Below are positions 40,999-49,697 of a stretch of 64,000 nt of DNA, piece by piece. The stretch spans positions 310,001 to 374,000 of the forward strand of contig NZ_QUEE01000003.1 of NCBI RefSeq assembly GCF_003477885.1. The letters are read 5' to 3'. Every line of letters starts with the position of its first letter. The stretch's first letter is position 1. The translations under genes and the position numbers were made by a program. The notes under the pieces are model-generated. The model was given only the letters and a program-made list of their open reading frames with translations. It was not told the origin of the DNA and ran no database searches. The DNA is from Lachnotalea sp. AF33-28. GTDB lineage: Bacteria; Bacillota; Clostridia; Lachnospirales; Lachnospiraceae.

Positions 40999-42291
40999 TT
41001 GGATTCGAGTGACGTCATACAGTTGCTTACTTTATTAATCCTTATCTTTCTGTCGGCTTTTTTCTCATCAGCTGAAACAGCCCTGACAACCGCCAATAAA
41101 ATACGAATGAAAACGTTGGCTGACGAGGGCGACTCACGCGCCGCCACATTTTTGAAGGTCGTTGGTGACCAGGGTAAAATGTTGAGCGCAATCTTAATCG
41201 GCAACAATATTGTAAACCTTTCCGCCTCTTCTCTGGCTACAGTTTTTGCGACCAGGTTATGGGGAAGCGCAGGAGCGGGTATTGCGACCGGTGTTCTGAC
41301 CCTGTTGATTCTTGTCTTTGGTGAAATTTCTCCTAAAACTATGGCTACAATATATGCTGATACCATGGCTCTGGGCTATGCCGGTATCATACATGGTCTC
41401 ATGGTGGTGCTGACCCCTGTGATCGTGATCGTTAATAAACTGTCTCTCGGCTTTCTGCGCCTTATGCGCGTGGATCCTAATAAAAAGTCCAGCGCGATCA
41501 CGGAAAGCGAGCTGCGTGTTATCGTGGATGTGAGCCATCAGGAGGGCGTCATTGAGAGTGAAGAGCGCAAAATGATCAATAACGTGGTGGATTTCGGCGA
41601 TTCTCTCGCAAAGGATGTGATGATACCGCGCATCGATATGACTTTTATAGACGTAAACGCCTCCTATGATGAGGTGATCGCTACCATCCGTGAAAACATG
41701 TACACCAGGATGCCCGTATATGAGGAATCTACGGACAACGTGATCGGTCTGATCAACATTAAGGATCTGCTGCTCTATGACAAAACCGGACCGTTTTGCG
41801 TAAAAGATTTCCTGCGGGAAGCCTACTATACCTATGAGCATAAAAAAACATCCGAACTCTTCGTGGATATGAGAACCAGTTCCATCAATCTGGCTATCGT
41901 GCTGGATGAATACGGCGCCACCGCCGGGATGGTCACTCTGGAAGACCTCTTAGAAGAAATCGTCGGCGAGATCCGCGACGAATATGACGAGGAGGAGGCC
42001 AAAAGCATCCAGAAACTGGGGGATCGGGAATACCTGGTGGAAGGCTCCATGAAGCTGGACGATTTAAACGATATGCTGGAAACCGATCTGGAATCAGAGG
42101 ATTACGATTCACTGGGCGGCTATATCATCGGCCTGCTGGACCGTCTGCCGGAGGTAGGGGAAACCGTCACCTCCGACGGATTTATCTATGTGGTGGATGC
42201 TGTGGATAAGAACAGAATCAGCTGGGTTCACATGTATCTTCCCGAGAGCAAGGAAGAAGAGGCCGAAGCCGGAGAGGAGAACGAGCTATGA
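40999..42291 (+). CDS. CNNM/CBS-domain membrane protein (HlyC/CorC, TlyC-like)
   Basis: 430 residues. Residues 1-190 form a DUF21/CNNM transmembrane domain (LSAFFSSAETALTTANK, GNNIVNLSASSLATVF, VFGEISPKTMA). They are followed by a CBS pair (VMIPRIDMTFIDVNASYDEVI, TRMPVYEESTDNVIGLINIKDLL, ...VLDEYGATAGMVTLEDLLEEIVGEI) and a C-terminal CorC_HlyC domain. Such proteins move or regulate Mg2+/Co2+ or Na+; the hemolysin name is historical. The start is a TTG at 40999 with GGGAG upstream. Its stop overlaps the next gene by 4 bp (ATGA), showing translational coupling. Confidence 0.92.
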   Translation: MDSSDVIQLLTLLILIFLSAFFSSAETALTTANKIRMKTLADEGDSRAATFLKVVGDQGKMLSAILIGNNIVNLSASSLATVFATRLWGSAGAGIATGVLTLLILVFGEISPKTMATIYADTMALGYAGIIHGLMVVLTPVIVIVNKLSLGFLRLMRVDPNKKSSAITESELRVIVDVSHQEGVIESEERKMINNVVDFGDSLAKDVMIPRIDMTFIDVNASYDEVIATIRENMYTRMPVYEESTDNVIGLINIKDLLLYDKTGPFCVKDFLREAYYTYEHKKTSELFVDMRTSSINLAIVLDEYGATAGMVTLEDLLEEIVGEIRDEYDEEEAKSIQKLGDREYLVEGSMKLDDLNDMLETDLESEDYDSLGGYIIGLLDRLPEVGETVTSDGFIYVVDAVDKNRISWVHMYLPESKEEEAEAGEENEL

Positions 42292-42941
42292 AAAGACTGA
42301 TCATATTCGACCTGGACGGCACCGTGGGCGATACGGTTGCTTCCCTGGCCCATACGGTCAATCTGTGCCTGCGGCGCATGGGGCTGCCGGAACAGCCCGA
42401 GCAGAACTTCTGCAGCTTCGCGGGGGACGGCGCCCGCCAGATGCTGAAGCGGGCTTTAAAGGCAGGGGGCGCTTACAGTGAAGAAATACTGGACGAACTG
42501 ATGAAGATGTACAGTCTGGAATTCCAGGAAGGCTGCACCTACGGTGTAAAATCCTATCCCGGACTTCCCGGGGCTCTGGATTCTCTTAAGGCTTATGGCG
42601 TAATGCTGGCTGTGTGCACCAACAAGGCCCAGCCCTATGCCGAATCCGTGCTCAATAAAATTTACGGTGAAGGATATTTTGACTATATTCTGGGCGAACA
42701 GCCCGGCCTTCCCAGAAAACCCTCTCCCGAAGGCGTATTCCGGATACTGGAAACCCTGGGCGTGGACGCGGACGAATGTGTTTACGTTGGGGATACCAAT
42801 ACGGATATGCAGACCGGCCATAATGCCGGAATCTTTACCGTTGGGGTGACCTGGGGATTCCGGCCCCGAAAAGAGCTGGAAGAATGTGAGGCGGACAGAA
42901 TCATCGAACACCCTGAAGAGCTGCTCAAACTGGAACTCTGA
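42288..42941 (+). CDS. HAD-superfamily phosphatase, Gph-like
   Basis: 217 residues. HAD motifs: IFDLDGTVGDT (I, nucleophile Asp10), VCTNKAQPYAES (II, Thr), a Lys in PRKPSPEG (III) and YVGDTNTDMQTGHNAG (IV). The helical cap between residues 15 and 85 is type C1. Phosphoglycolate phosphatases and related 2-deoxyribose- or pyrophosphate-hydrolysing enzymes share this form, so the substrate is open. Its start codon overlaps the stop of the CBS gene. A hairpin terminator follows 30 bp later. Confidence 0.9.
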   Translation: MKRLIIFDLDGTVGDTVASLAHTVNLCLRRMGLPEQPEQNFCSFAGDGARQMLKRALKAGGAYSEEILDELMKMYSLEFQEGCTYGVKSYPGLPGALDSLKAYGVMLAVCTNKAQPYAESVLNKIYGEGYFDYILGEQPGLPRKPSPEGVFRILETLGVDADECVYVGDTNTDMQTGHNAGIFTVGVTWGFRPRKELEECEADRIIEHPEELLKLEL

Positions 42942-42970
42942 ATTTCAAATATTTTACCTATGAAAGAATA

Positions 42971-43005
42971 GAGGGGTCTGCCGCACCGACGCGGCAGACC
43001 CCCTC
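42971..43005. terminator. Hairpin terminator between convergent genes
   Basis: A 14-bp stem GAGGGGTCTGCCGC (42971-42984) with its complement (42991-43005, one extra C). The loop is ACCGAC. TCTCTAT follows on the plus side and TATTCTTTC on the minus side. Confidence 0.75.
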
Positions 43006-43049
43006 TCTATCTGAGACTGTCAATTTCCCGACAGCTCTCACAAAATTAC

Positions 43050-43211
43050 TCACTCCATATCCTCTTCTTTTTTATTACCCGTCTTTCCCAGCTCTTTCAT
43101 TACAAACACACAGATCATTATGATCAGGATCGTAACAAAGATTCCGCCCATTCCTCTCCACATGATCGTCAGTGCATCCATAACAGTATCCATATTTACA
43201 TTCCCAAACAT
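43050..43211 (-). CDS. Small OadG-like gamma subunit of a sodium-pump decarboxylase
   Basis: 53 residues: MFGNVNMDTVMDALTIMW, then a single membrane helix (GGIFVTILIIMICVFVMKEL) and a charged tail KKEEDME. The pattern of a short N-terminus, GMGGIFVTILI and a lysine-rich tail is that of OadG-type gamma subunits, which hold the beta and alpha subunits together. GGAGGAAG precedes the ATG. It is 19 bp downstream of the OadB-like gene on the same strand. It is small even for this family, and no alpha (carboxyltransferase) or biotin-carrier gene is nearby. Confidence 0.8.
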   Translation of the reverse strand: MFGNVNMDTVMDALTIMWRGMGGIFVTILIIMICVFVMKELGKTGNKKEEDME

Positions 43212-43230
43212 TTCGGCTTCCTCCCCCCTA

Positions 43231-44367
43231 TCAGAGCATGCCTGTTACCAGGCTGACAATCAGGCCTCCTGCAATAACCGAGGCAATCTGACCCGATACA
43301 TTCGCTCCGGCCGCCTGCATCAGTATAATATTCGTCGGGTCTTCCTGCATGGCTATCTTCTGGACCACGCGTGAGGACATCGGAAAGGCTGAGATCCCAG
43401 CCGCTCCTACCATCGGATTAATCTTTTTCTTTAAGAACAGGTTGATTACCTTAGCCAATAGAATGCCGCCGATCGTATCCATTACGAATGCGAACAAGCC
43501 GATTGCCATGATCATGAGCGTCTGAACCGTCACAAACCTCTCCGCCTGCATGCTGAAAGAAATAGTGATGCCCAATAACAGCGTAATCAGATTGGTCAGA
43601 ACATTCTGCGCCGTATTTGACATGGTTCCAAGCACACCGCACTCACGGATCAGATTGCCGAACATCAGGAATCCCACAAGCGCTACCGACTGCGGCGCCA
43701 CAAGACCAACGATCAGCGTGACTACAATCGGAAATGCGATGCGCATACGCCGGCTGACAGCGCCGGGACTGTAATCCATATGAATCCTGCGTTCTTTCTT
43801 AGTGGTTACCAGCTTAATGGCCATCGGCTGGATAATCGGAACCAGCGCCATATAGGAATAGGCCGCGACCGCAATCGGGCCGATGTAGTCGGACTTTAAA
43901 ATCTGCGACACCAGAATTGAGGTAGGACCGTCCGCAGCGCCGATCATTCCGACCGTGGCCGCATCCTTTAAATCGAATCCCAGCAGGGCCGCCAGCAGGA
44001 TCGCAGCAAATATTCCGAATTGAGCGCCAGCGCCAAACAAAAACATAACCGGATTGGATAAAAGCGGCCCAAAATCAATCATCGCCCCTATACCGATAAA
44101 TAGCAGAATTGGCATCGCCTCCGAAGCGCTGATTCCGACGTCAAAAAGCCAGGTTATGATTCCTCTTGACTCGATCCCCCCTTGGAGCACCTGATCCAGT
44201 ACACCTGTCATCGGAAGATTTACCAGAAGCGCTCCAAATCCCATGGGAAGCAGCAGCGACGGTTCATACTCTTTTCTGACCGCCAGCCAGATCAGAAGAA
44301 TGCCTATCACGTACATGACAATCTGTTTCCACGTTACAGCCATAATCCCCTCAAATAAAAAATCCAT
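43231..44367 (-). CDS. Sodium ion-translocating decarboxylase beta subunit (OadB family)
   Basis: 378 residues, about nine to eleven membrane helices. Family signatures: GMIGAADGPTSILVSQ in the functional loop (its Asp is required for Na+ transport in OadB), PLLSNPVMFLFGAGAQFGIF, AAGISAFPMSSRVVQKIA and NVSGQIASVIAGG at the end. In complete complexes it couples decarboxylation of oxaloacetate, methylmalonyl-CoA or glutaconyl-CoA to sodium export. AAGGAGAG precedes the ATG. The small OadG-like gene follows. Missing alpha subunit: either encoded elsewhere or this pair works differently. Confidence 0.93.
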   Translation of the reverse strand: MDFLFEGIMAVTWKQIVMYVIGILLIWLAVRKEYEPSLLLPMGFGALLVNLPMTGVLDQVLQGGIESRGIITWLFDVGISASEAMPILLFIGIGAMIDFGPLLSNPVMFLFGAGAQFGIFAAILLAALLGFDLKDAATVGMIGAADGPTSILVSQILKSDYIGPIAVAAYSYMALVPIIQPMAIKLVTTKKERRIHMDYSPGAVSRRMRIAFPIVVTLIVGLVAPQSVALVGFLMFGNLIRECGVLGTMSNTAQNVLTNLITLLLGITISFSMQAERFVTVQTLMIMAIGLFAFVMDTIGGILLAKVINLFLKKKINPMVGAAGISAFPMSSRVVQKIAMQEDPTNIILMQAAGANVSGQIASVIAGGLIVSLVTGML

Positions 44368-44491
44368 GCCTGCTCTCCTTAATGCCGGTATATTTTATGC
44401 GTTTATCCCTTAAGTAAAACCGGTTTTACAATATCATACTGACACAGCAAAGTCAATGAATCCGGCATTCAGATTTCGTAAAGAATCTGCT

Positions 44492-45730
44492 TTAATTTTT
44501 CCCGCCCGAAGCTAACTCCTTCATGCGTTTTGTATCCTCTTTACTGCACTCTTCCCGCCCATATCTGGCCTTCTCATAGAGATCCAGCATCTCCTTAGCA
44601 TCAGTTAATGCAACTTCCTCCGTCTGCTCCTTCGGCGTCAGGGACTCCTTCAGTTCCTGATCCCGCCTCTTCAGGGATAGTATTTTTTTGCGGTAAATAC
44701 GGCGGACCTTCTGCGATGGCGTCCCTCCAAATCCAAGTCCGGCTTTCGTCTCCCGGCGCACCTTATCCGTGCGGTCTGTGGGCCGGATAAACTCCTTGTG
44801 GTCCCCGTCCCCGTCATCCTTGTGGTAGAAGCTCTGATACAGCCGCGCGAACAGACGGACAATCAGATAAACTAATCCTGCCGCTACCAGAAGCAGAATC
44901 AGTGTAGAAAAGATCTTCCAAAGCCAGTCCCATATAGGAGAACCCGGATTTTCCTCCACAGGAGGCATTGTCATATCCTCCACAGGACTGGTTTCCGCAA
45001 GAGGCTCCTCATTCTGTTCTGCCCCGCAGCCGCGAAAAAGGCCGAAAAACCAGCGAAGCGCCGCCAGCAGCCCTTTTCCCAGGGAACCTACCCATGGACC
45101 CGCCGGCACTATGGACAGAAGGATCATGCAGCCGGTCATCAGCAGGGTATATATACCAAGCATCGAGCGGCTTACCCGCTTCACCTGACGTTCAGGAAAA
45201 TAGGCGCTGTCTCTGTTGTTCTCCACATATTCTTTCAATGCCATCAGACGCCAGTACAGGAAATACAGCACACAGGCCGTTAGCGCCATGGCAAAACACT
45301 GTCCCATCAGCGATGCATCCTTCAGTGCCCATCCACCAATATACACCAGCGCCAGAACACCCAAGTGCAGCAGCTTGGGCTGATCCGCTGTCTGCCATTC
45401 CCGTGCGAACCGGGCCGTAACCGAAAATAAAAACAAAAATACCACGCTTACTCCGGTTATGATCTGCATCGGATATGCGGGCAGTATCAAAAGCATTCCT
45501 CCGAGAGCCAGCAGATGTCCCAGCAAAAACTGCCACACCCTGGCAGATATTTTACGTATAGTATAAAATAGAAATGCGGCTAACAAAAGCACCGCGGCAT
45601 TATAGGAAGTCATGCTGCTCTCATGAAAAAGCATCGTCCATATGAATCCCTGCAGCGGGTAAACCACGATGAACTGAAACAGGACTTCTACGATTCCAAG
45701 AAACAGGTTCAGAAGCCTAACGTTTTTCAT
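44492..45730 (-). CDS. DUF4129-like membrane protein of a MoxR/DUF58 cluster
   Basis: 412 residues from MKNVRLLNLFLGIVEVLF, with GGAGGTGCC ahead of the ATG; it overlaps the DUF58 gene by 14 bp. Six or more membrane helices lie in residues 1-220 and one more near 290-315. A cytosolic C-terminal region follows (VRRIYRKKILSLKRRDQ, ESLTPKEQTEE, LDLYEKARYGREECS), which is the pattern of DUF4129 domains. In related gene sets a transglutaminase-like domain is fused in front of DUF4129; here none is seen. Third gene of the operon. It may take part in a cell-envelope or secretion-linked process; function unproven. Confidence 0.75.
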   Translation of the reverse strand: MKNVRLLNLFLGIVEVLFQFIVVYPLQGFIWTMLFHESSMTSYNAAVLLLAAFLFYTIRKISARVWQFLLGHLLALGGMLLILPAYPMQIITGVSVVFLFLFSVTARFAREWQTADQPKLLHLGVLALVYIGGWALKDASLMGQCFAMALTACVLYFLYWRLMALKEYVENNRDSAYFPERQVKRVSRSMLGIYTLLMTGCMILLSIVPAGPWVGSLGKGLLAALRWFFGLFRGCGAEQNEEPLAETSPVEDMTMPPVEENPGSPIWDWLWKIFSTLILLLVAAGLVYLIVRLFARLYQSFYHKDDGDGDHKEFIRPTDRTDKVRRETKAGLGFGGTPSQKVRRIYRKKILSLKRRDQELKESLTPKEQTEEVALTDAKEMLDLYEKARYGREECSKEDTKRMKELASGGKN

Positions 45731-46835
45731 ACGGCACCTCCACAAAGCATACCCGTGCACCGGCTCCCTCCACCTGACGCGGCATATCGGGATGCAGCAC
45801 AACCACCCAGCTGAAACGGTCATGCCCTCCCAGACTCTTCCATACAGCCTTCTGCAGCTCCGGTTTCTGGCTGCTGGAAATCAGTACCGCCAGATTGTTG
45901 TCCGACTTCCAGGACACGAGAACATCCGTAAAGTCTCCCGGTGTCTGCTCCAGGTCAATTCTGGCCAGCTGGCGGCTGCAGTGTGTGATATGGGCCGGAC
46001 CGGCCCCCTGTCCCACCTGAATCGGGCGTCCGGTAACGATGTCCCTGCCATTGGTGGTGAGTGTCGTAGGGATACCCTGTTTGCTGAAGAGGACCAGAAA
46101 TGACAGGGCCAGCCGTATGCTCTCTTCCAGCAGCCCATAATACTTCCATACGCTCTCCGACTCCAGATTCAGCAGGATATTGATCTCCTGCTTCACTGTA
46201 TCATGGTACTGGTTCACCTTCCACTCCCCGGTACGCGCGGATGCCTTCCAATTGATCTTGTTCATCGTATCATAGGACTGGTACGGCCGTATTCCCTTAA
46301 ACTCAAAGGGGTCTTCATAAAAGAAGCGGTTGGTCAGATATGCGCCCGTCATCTGCTTATACGGAACTGCTATTTTCTGCGGATCGGCCATGGCCGGAAA
46401 CACATAGAGTTCTGTGACGGAATCCTGGCTCTCGGCCATCAGGCCCTCCAGAAACAGATCCGTGGATGTAATATTGAGCTGACCCAGATGATAATATCCT
46501 CTTTTTTCAGCAGCAATATCCAGGGTTCTCGTAATCCGCTGCCAGGGCATCAGCGCGAATATGTCACTGCGGTAGTATTTATCCGATTCCGATGTATTTT
46601 CCATCTTTGTAAACCGCAGGTTCCGGCTGATCTGGAACTTGATATGCACCCCCGGAAGCGGCAGCGCCTTCTGGTTAGTGACCACCTCGGTCAGAGCACA
46701 GGATTCCCCCTCCGTGACCTCATTCCTGTCAAAGTTAATATCTACCGTGAGGCCTTTGCTCCAATAGCGGGAATACAGAGCTTTCTGAATCTGATACAGC
46801 AAGAATGCGCCCAGCAGGGCAAGAAACAGAGGCAC
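45717..46835 (-). CDS. DUF58 domain protein
   Basis: 372 residues, GTG start lying 2 nt after the MoxR stop codon. One N-terminal membrane helix (MPLFLALLGAFLLYQIQ), then a beta-rich part (NRNEVTEGESCALT-like) and the DUF58 block YDTMNKINWKASARTGEWKVNQY (the family W-K-x-T/S-A-R motif), followed by a von Willebrand A-like fold (QEINILLNLES, VLISSSQKPELQKAVW). DUF58 proteins are partners of MoxR ATPases, and the pair is thought to act in protein maturation or chaperoning at the envelope. Operon order MoxR, DUF58, DUF4129. Confidence 0.9.
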   Translation of the reverse strand: MPLFLALLGAFLLYQIQKALYSRYWSKGLTVDINFDRNEVTEGESCALTEVVTNQKALPLPGVHIKFQISRNLRFTKMENTSESDKYYRSDIFALMPWQRITRTLDIAAEKRGYYHLGQLNITSTDLFLEGLMAESQDSVTELYVFPAMADPQKIAVPYKQMTGAYLTNRFFYEDPFEFKGIRPYQSYDTMNKINWKASARTGEWKVNQYHDTVKQEINILLNLESESVWKYYGLLEESIRLALSFLVLFSKQGIPTTLTTNGRDIVTGRPIQVGQGAGPAHITHCSRQLARIDLEQTPGDFTDVLVSWKSDNNLAVLISSSQKPELQKAVWKSLGGHDRFSWVVVLHPDMPRQVEGAGARVCFVEVPYEKR

Positions 46836-46836
46836 T

Positions 46837-47790
46837 TTACTTTTCCCACCTTTCCGTCGGCACCGGAACCTGATCCAACAGTTTTTCCATCACCCTGCGG
46901 TTCTGCGCAGTGCCAGAAACCCCTCCGTGGAGAACCAGGCGGTGTGCCAGAACAGAAACCGCCAGTTCCTTTATGTCCTCCGGAACCACATGCTCACGTC
47001 CGTTCACCAGCGCAAATGCCTGGGATGCGCGCAGAAGCGCCAGCGTCCCTCTGGGGCTGACCCCGAAAGCCACTTCCGAAGCGTTTCTGGTGGCGGCAGA
47101 AATTTTCTGTATGTATTCGATCAGCAGGGGATGTATGAAGATCTCCTGGTAGGACTGCTGCAGATCCCGCAGCGTTTCGCCTGTGCAGACCGGCTGCAGA
47201 TCCGTCAGAGGATCGTTGCGAAGGAAGCGGTTCATGATCTGCTGCTCCTCCTCCGCCGTGGGAAGGCCCATGGAAAGCTGCATGAAAAAGCGGTCCAGCT
47301 GTGCTTCCGGCAGCGGAAAGGTTCCTGCCGTCTCGATGGGGTTCTGAGTGGCGATTACAAAAAACGGCTCTTCCAGCTTTCTGGTCACACCGTCCACGGT
47401 CACCTGCCGTTCCTCCATACACTCCAGCAGGCTGGACTGGGTTCTGGGCGTAGCCCTGTTGATCTCGTCCGCCAGCAATATGTTGCAGAAGACAGGTCCT
47501 TCATGGAACAGGAACTCCCCCTCCTTCTGGTTGAATATATTCAGCCCGGTGATATCCGAAGGCAGCAGATCCGGCGTGAACTGGATTCTGTTAAACTTCG
47601 CGTCTATGGACCTGGCCAGGGATTTCGCCATCTTCGTCTTCCCCGTGCCGGGCACATCCTCCAGAAGCACATGCCCGCCCGCAATCATCGCAGTCATAAG
47701 ATATTTGATAATCCCCTCTTTACCCACGATGACTGCGGCAATATTTTTCTGTATATCCGCTATAACATTCTGACTTTCCTGCTGATTCAT
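46837..47790 (-). CDS. MoxR-family AAA+ ATPase
   Basis: 317 residues. Walker A is EDVPGTGKTKMAKSL (residues about 40-54), Walker B ILLADEINRATPRTQSSLLECMEERQVT (about 104-131), sensor 1 VIATQNPIE, and sensor 2 in the C-terminal lid (SPRGTLALLRASQAFALV). MoxR ATPases are molecular chaperones that insert cofactors or assemble complexes with a VWA or DUF58 partner. Here the partner gene follows directly. First gene of the cluster, so its promoter lies in 47791-47930. Confidence 0.95.
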   Translation of the reverse strand: MNQQESQNVIADIQKNIAAVIVGKEGIIKYLMTAMIAGGHVLLEDVPGTGKTKMAKSLARSIDAKFNRIQFTPDLLPSDITGLNIFNQKEGEFLFHEGPVFCNILLADEINRATPRTQSSLLECMEERQVTVDGVTRKLEEPFFVIATQNPIETAGTFPLPEAQLDRFFMQLSMGLPTAEEEQQIMNRFLRNDPLTDLQPVCTGETLRDLQQSYQEIFIHPLLIEYIQKISAATRNASEVAFGVSPRGTLALLRASQAFALVNGREHVVPEDIKELAVSVLAHRLVLHGGVSGTAQNRRVMEKLLDQVPVPTERWEK

Positions 47791-47930
47791 ACGCTACCTC
47801 GCTTTCCTGCTGCTATAAATTTAAGATTATACGCGCAATTCCCTGCGGATGCAGTCCGCTTTGCAGACAGAATCCGGCGCTTTATAATGTCTATCGCTAT
47901 TATAACACGGATTTGTAAAAATGTTAAAAA

Positions 47931-47999
47931 AGAATCCCGCTCGTGGGATTCTCCGCCTGCGGCGGGCCGCTTCAGCGACATCATTCCATTCCGCCGCAG
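47931..47999 (+). repeat. Second two-hairpin repeat family, copy a
   Basis: AGAATCCC-GCTCGT-GGGATTCT (47931-47952), then CTGCGGCGG (47957-47965) pairing with CCGCCGCAG (47991-47999). A related sequence with the same two hairpins lies at 56490-56552. A partial match (AAGAATCCCGCCTGCGG) is at about 63582-63598. In the minus direction the first hairpin is followed by TTTTTT and may terminate transcription. The gap 47791-48131 holds no gene. Confidence 0.65.
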
Positions 48000-48052
48000 T
48001 GCGTTCCTGCCCGGAGGGCTTACATAGGAGAGTTCAGAGAACTTTCCTATGT

Positions 48053-48085
48053 AAAAAAACCCGTCCATTACATATAATGAACGGG
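48053..48085 (-). terminator. Intrinsic terminator downstream of psd
   Basis: In the minus direction: CCCGTTCATTA, a 4-nt loop, TAATGGACGGG (48085-48060), then seven T (48059-48053). It ends the flippase-pssA-psd transcript. A second, larger palindrome (ACATAGGAGAGTTC, 48023-48054 region) follows it. Confidence 0.85.
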
Positions 48086-48131
48086 TGAATCTTACTCATT
48101 CCTTCACAATTCTCATCAAACCCTGCCGGTT

Positions 48132-49040
48132 TTAATCCTCTGCAGGACGGTTTTGCTGCGCTTTCATTGCAATTCCAATCCTCTCCCCCATCTTTACGAC
48201 GGTCTCATACCCGCCGCGCGTATTATCCAGAAGATCGGCATCCAGCCGCACCCTGTCCTTCTGCAGCAGCACTACGATGGTGGAACCGCCGAATTCAAAG
48301 TGCCCCTTTTCCTGCCCCTTCTTTACTGTGGCTCTCCCCGGTGTGTTTACAATGCGGCCGACCATCATGGCGCCCACTTCCATCATCAGGACCGGTCCGA
48401 ACTCTTTTGTTTTCAGCATGCAGTATTCCCTGGCATTCTCCTTATAGATCGGATAGACATCGCCTGCCGCCGGATTCACCGTATGAAGCACACCGGGCAG
48501 AAAGCGGCCGGGAGATTTTATGCCGTCCGCCACATAGCAGTAGCGGTGATAATCATCTACAGTCAGACGGAACACACATGCGTATCCGCCCCGAAACATA
48601 CCGGCTAAGCGGCGCGATTTAAGCAGCTGGGGCAGTGTATATTCCGTATATTTAATCAGGAAGTGGCTCTGTTCATCCACAGGATATACGGACAGCTTGC
48701 CGTCACAGGGGCTGATGAGCACTCCCGTTTCCCTGTCGATGGGCCTCATATCCGGCCGGATCTGCCTGCAGAAAAATTCATTGTAGGAGGAGTATCTCTT
48801 CCTGACATACTGCTTCATATCTATTTGATTCTTTTTCACAAAGGGATCGATAAAAAGCGCAGATAATCTCGTATTGAGGAGTTTTCCGCCGGCTTTGGAA
48901 ACCCAGGGGCGCACCATGATCTTAAGCGCCATGCGGCCCGCCGCACTCGTGTAAAGCCTCTTAAGAAAACGGTCCTGCCCGCTGTCGCTTTCTGTTTTAT
49001 TTCCCTGTCTGTCTATATACTTCAAAGATGAAACCTCCAT
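48132..49040 (-). CDS. psd: Phosphatidylserine decarboxylase proenzyme
   Basis: 302 residues. It makes phosphatidylethanolamine from phosphatidylserine. The self-cleavage site is FGGSTIV (GGST in place of the more common LGST; the Ser becomes the pyruvoyl group) near residue 258. Other blocks: YNEFFCRQIRPDMRPID, SPCDGKLSVYPV, CVFRLTVDDYHRYCY with the HR pair, and LMMEVGAMMVGRI. The start ATG at 49040 lies inside pssA (19-bp overlap), so translation of the two successive enzymes is coupled. Membrane-associated. Confidence 0.95.
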   Translation of the reverse strand: MEVSSLKYIDRQGNKTESDSGQDRFLKRLYTSAAGRMALKIMVRPWVSKAGGKLLNTRLSALFIDPFVKKNQIDMKQYVRKRYSSYNEFFCRQIRPDMRPIDRETGVLISPCDGKLSVYPVDEQSHFLIKYTEYTLPQLLKSRRLAGMFRGGYACVFRLTVDDYHRYCYVADGIKSPGRFLPGVLHTVNPAAGDVYPIYKENAREYCMLKTKEFGPVLMMEVGAMMVGRIVNTPGRATVKKGQEKGHFEFGGSTIVVLLQKDRVRLDADLLDNTRGGYETVVKMGERIGIAMKAQQNRPAED

Positions 49041-49678
49041 CTGAATCGGATCGGATATCTTGTAAAGAACAGCATGATGAGCAGCGCGGCCGCAACCACG
49101 ATCACAAGTACCGCCAGCTGTGAATTCTTCGGTTTTTTCAGTTTAAAATTCGTGATAAATAAAATCCCGACCACCAGCAGCAGTATGTAAAGGCAGGCGA
49201 CAAACGCCTTAAGCGGTATAAAGAACTGCAGCATAAAGATCAGCGGAAGGGCGATTGCCATGGAAGTGATCGGCAGACCGCGGTAAAACTTCTCCCCGTC
49301 CTCAGACACCAGCGCCCCTTTTTCCTCCATCACATTGAAAAAGGCCAGCCGGATCACGGAAGCCAGGCAGTACAGCACGATTACGGCAATGCCCAGCGGT
49401 CCCTGCACACCCAGCAGATAGCAGATCATCGCCGGAAATGCGCCGAAACAAACCATGTCACAGAGCGAATCTATTTGAATCCCGAAAGACTTCGCATCCT
49501 CGGACCGATTTTTCATCCTGCGCGCGATTTTACCGTCAAACATATCGCAGAGCCCCGAAAAAGCCAGGCAGAAAATCGCGATCTTATATCTGGCCTGAAT
49601 TGCCTGTGTCATCCCGATTACGGAAGATGCCAGGCTTACGTATGTCAATATTACCGAATAATTATAAAATCCTATCAT
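49022..49678 (-). CDS. pssA: CDP-diacylglycerol--serine O-phosphatidyltransferase
   Basis: 218 residues, six membrane helices. The CDP-alcohol phosphatidyltransferase signature is DMFDGKIARRMKNRS...SFGIQIDSLCDMVCFG (DGxxAR...GxxxDxxxD, residues about 45-80). It makes phosphatidylserine, the substrate of the Psd encoded directly downstream. ATG 49678 (MIGFYNYSVIL) follows AAAAGGG; the upstream extension lacks a ribosome site and overlaps the flippase-like gene. A 19-bp gap separates it from that gene. Confidence 0.95.
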   Translation of the reverse strand: MIGFYNYSVILTYVSLASSVIGMTQAIQARYKIAIFCLAFSGLCDMFDGKIARRMKNRSEDAKSFGIQIDSLCDMVCFGAFPAMICYLLGVQGPLGIAVIVLYCLASVIRLAFFNVMEEKGALVSEDGEKFYRGLPITSMAIALPLIFMLQFFIPLKAFVACLYILLLVVGILFITNFKLKKPKNSQLAVLVIVVAAALLIMLFFTRYPIRFRWRFHL

Positions 49679-49697
49679 ACTCAATACCCTTTTCTCT

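Noticed and set aside
41150..41180. Another copy of the GGTTGGTGAC hairpin (GGTCGTTGGTGACC)
   Set aside because: It is in-frame coding sequence for KVVGDQGKM of the CBS protein and lacks the partner stem.
43231..44367. Gene symbol oadB with oxaloacetate as substrate
   Set aside because: The family is clear, but without an alpha subunit the carboxylic acid substrate cannot be told from methylmalonyl- or glutaconyl-CoA types.
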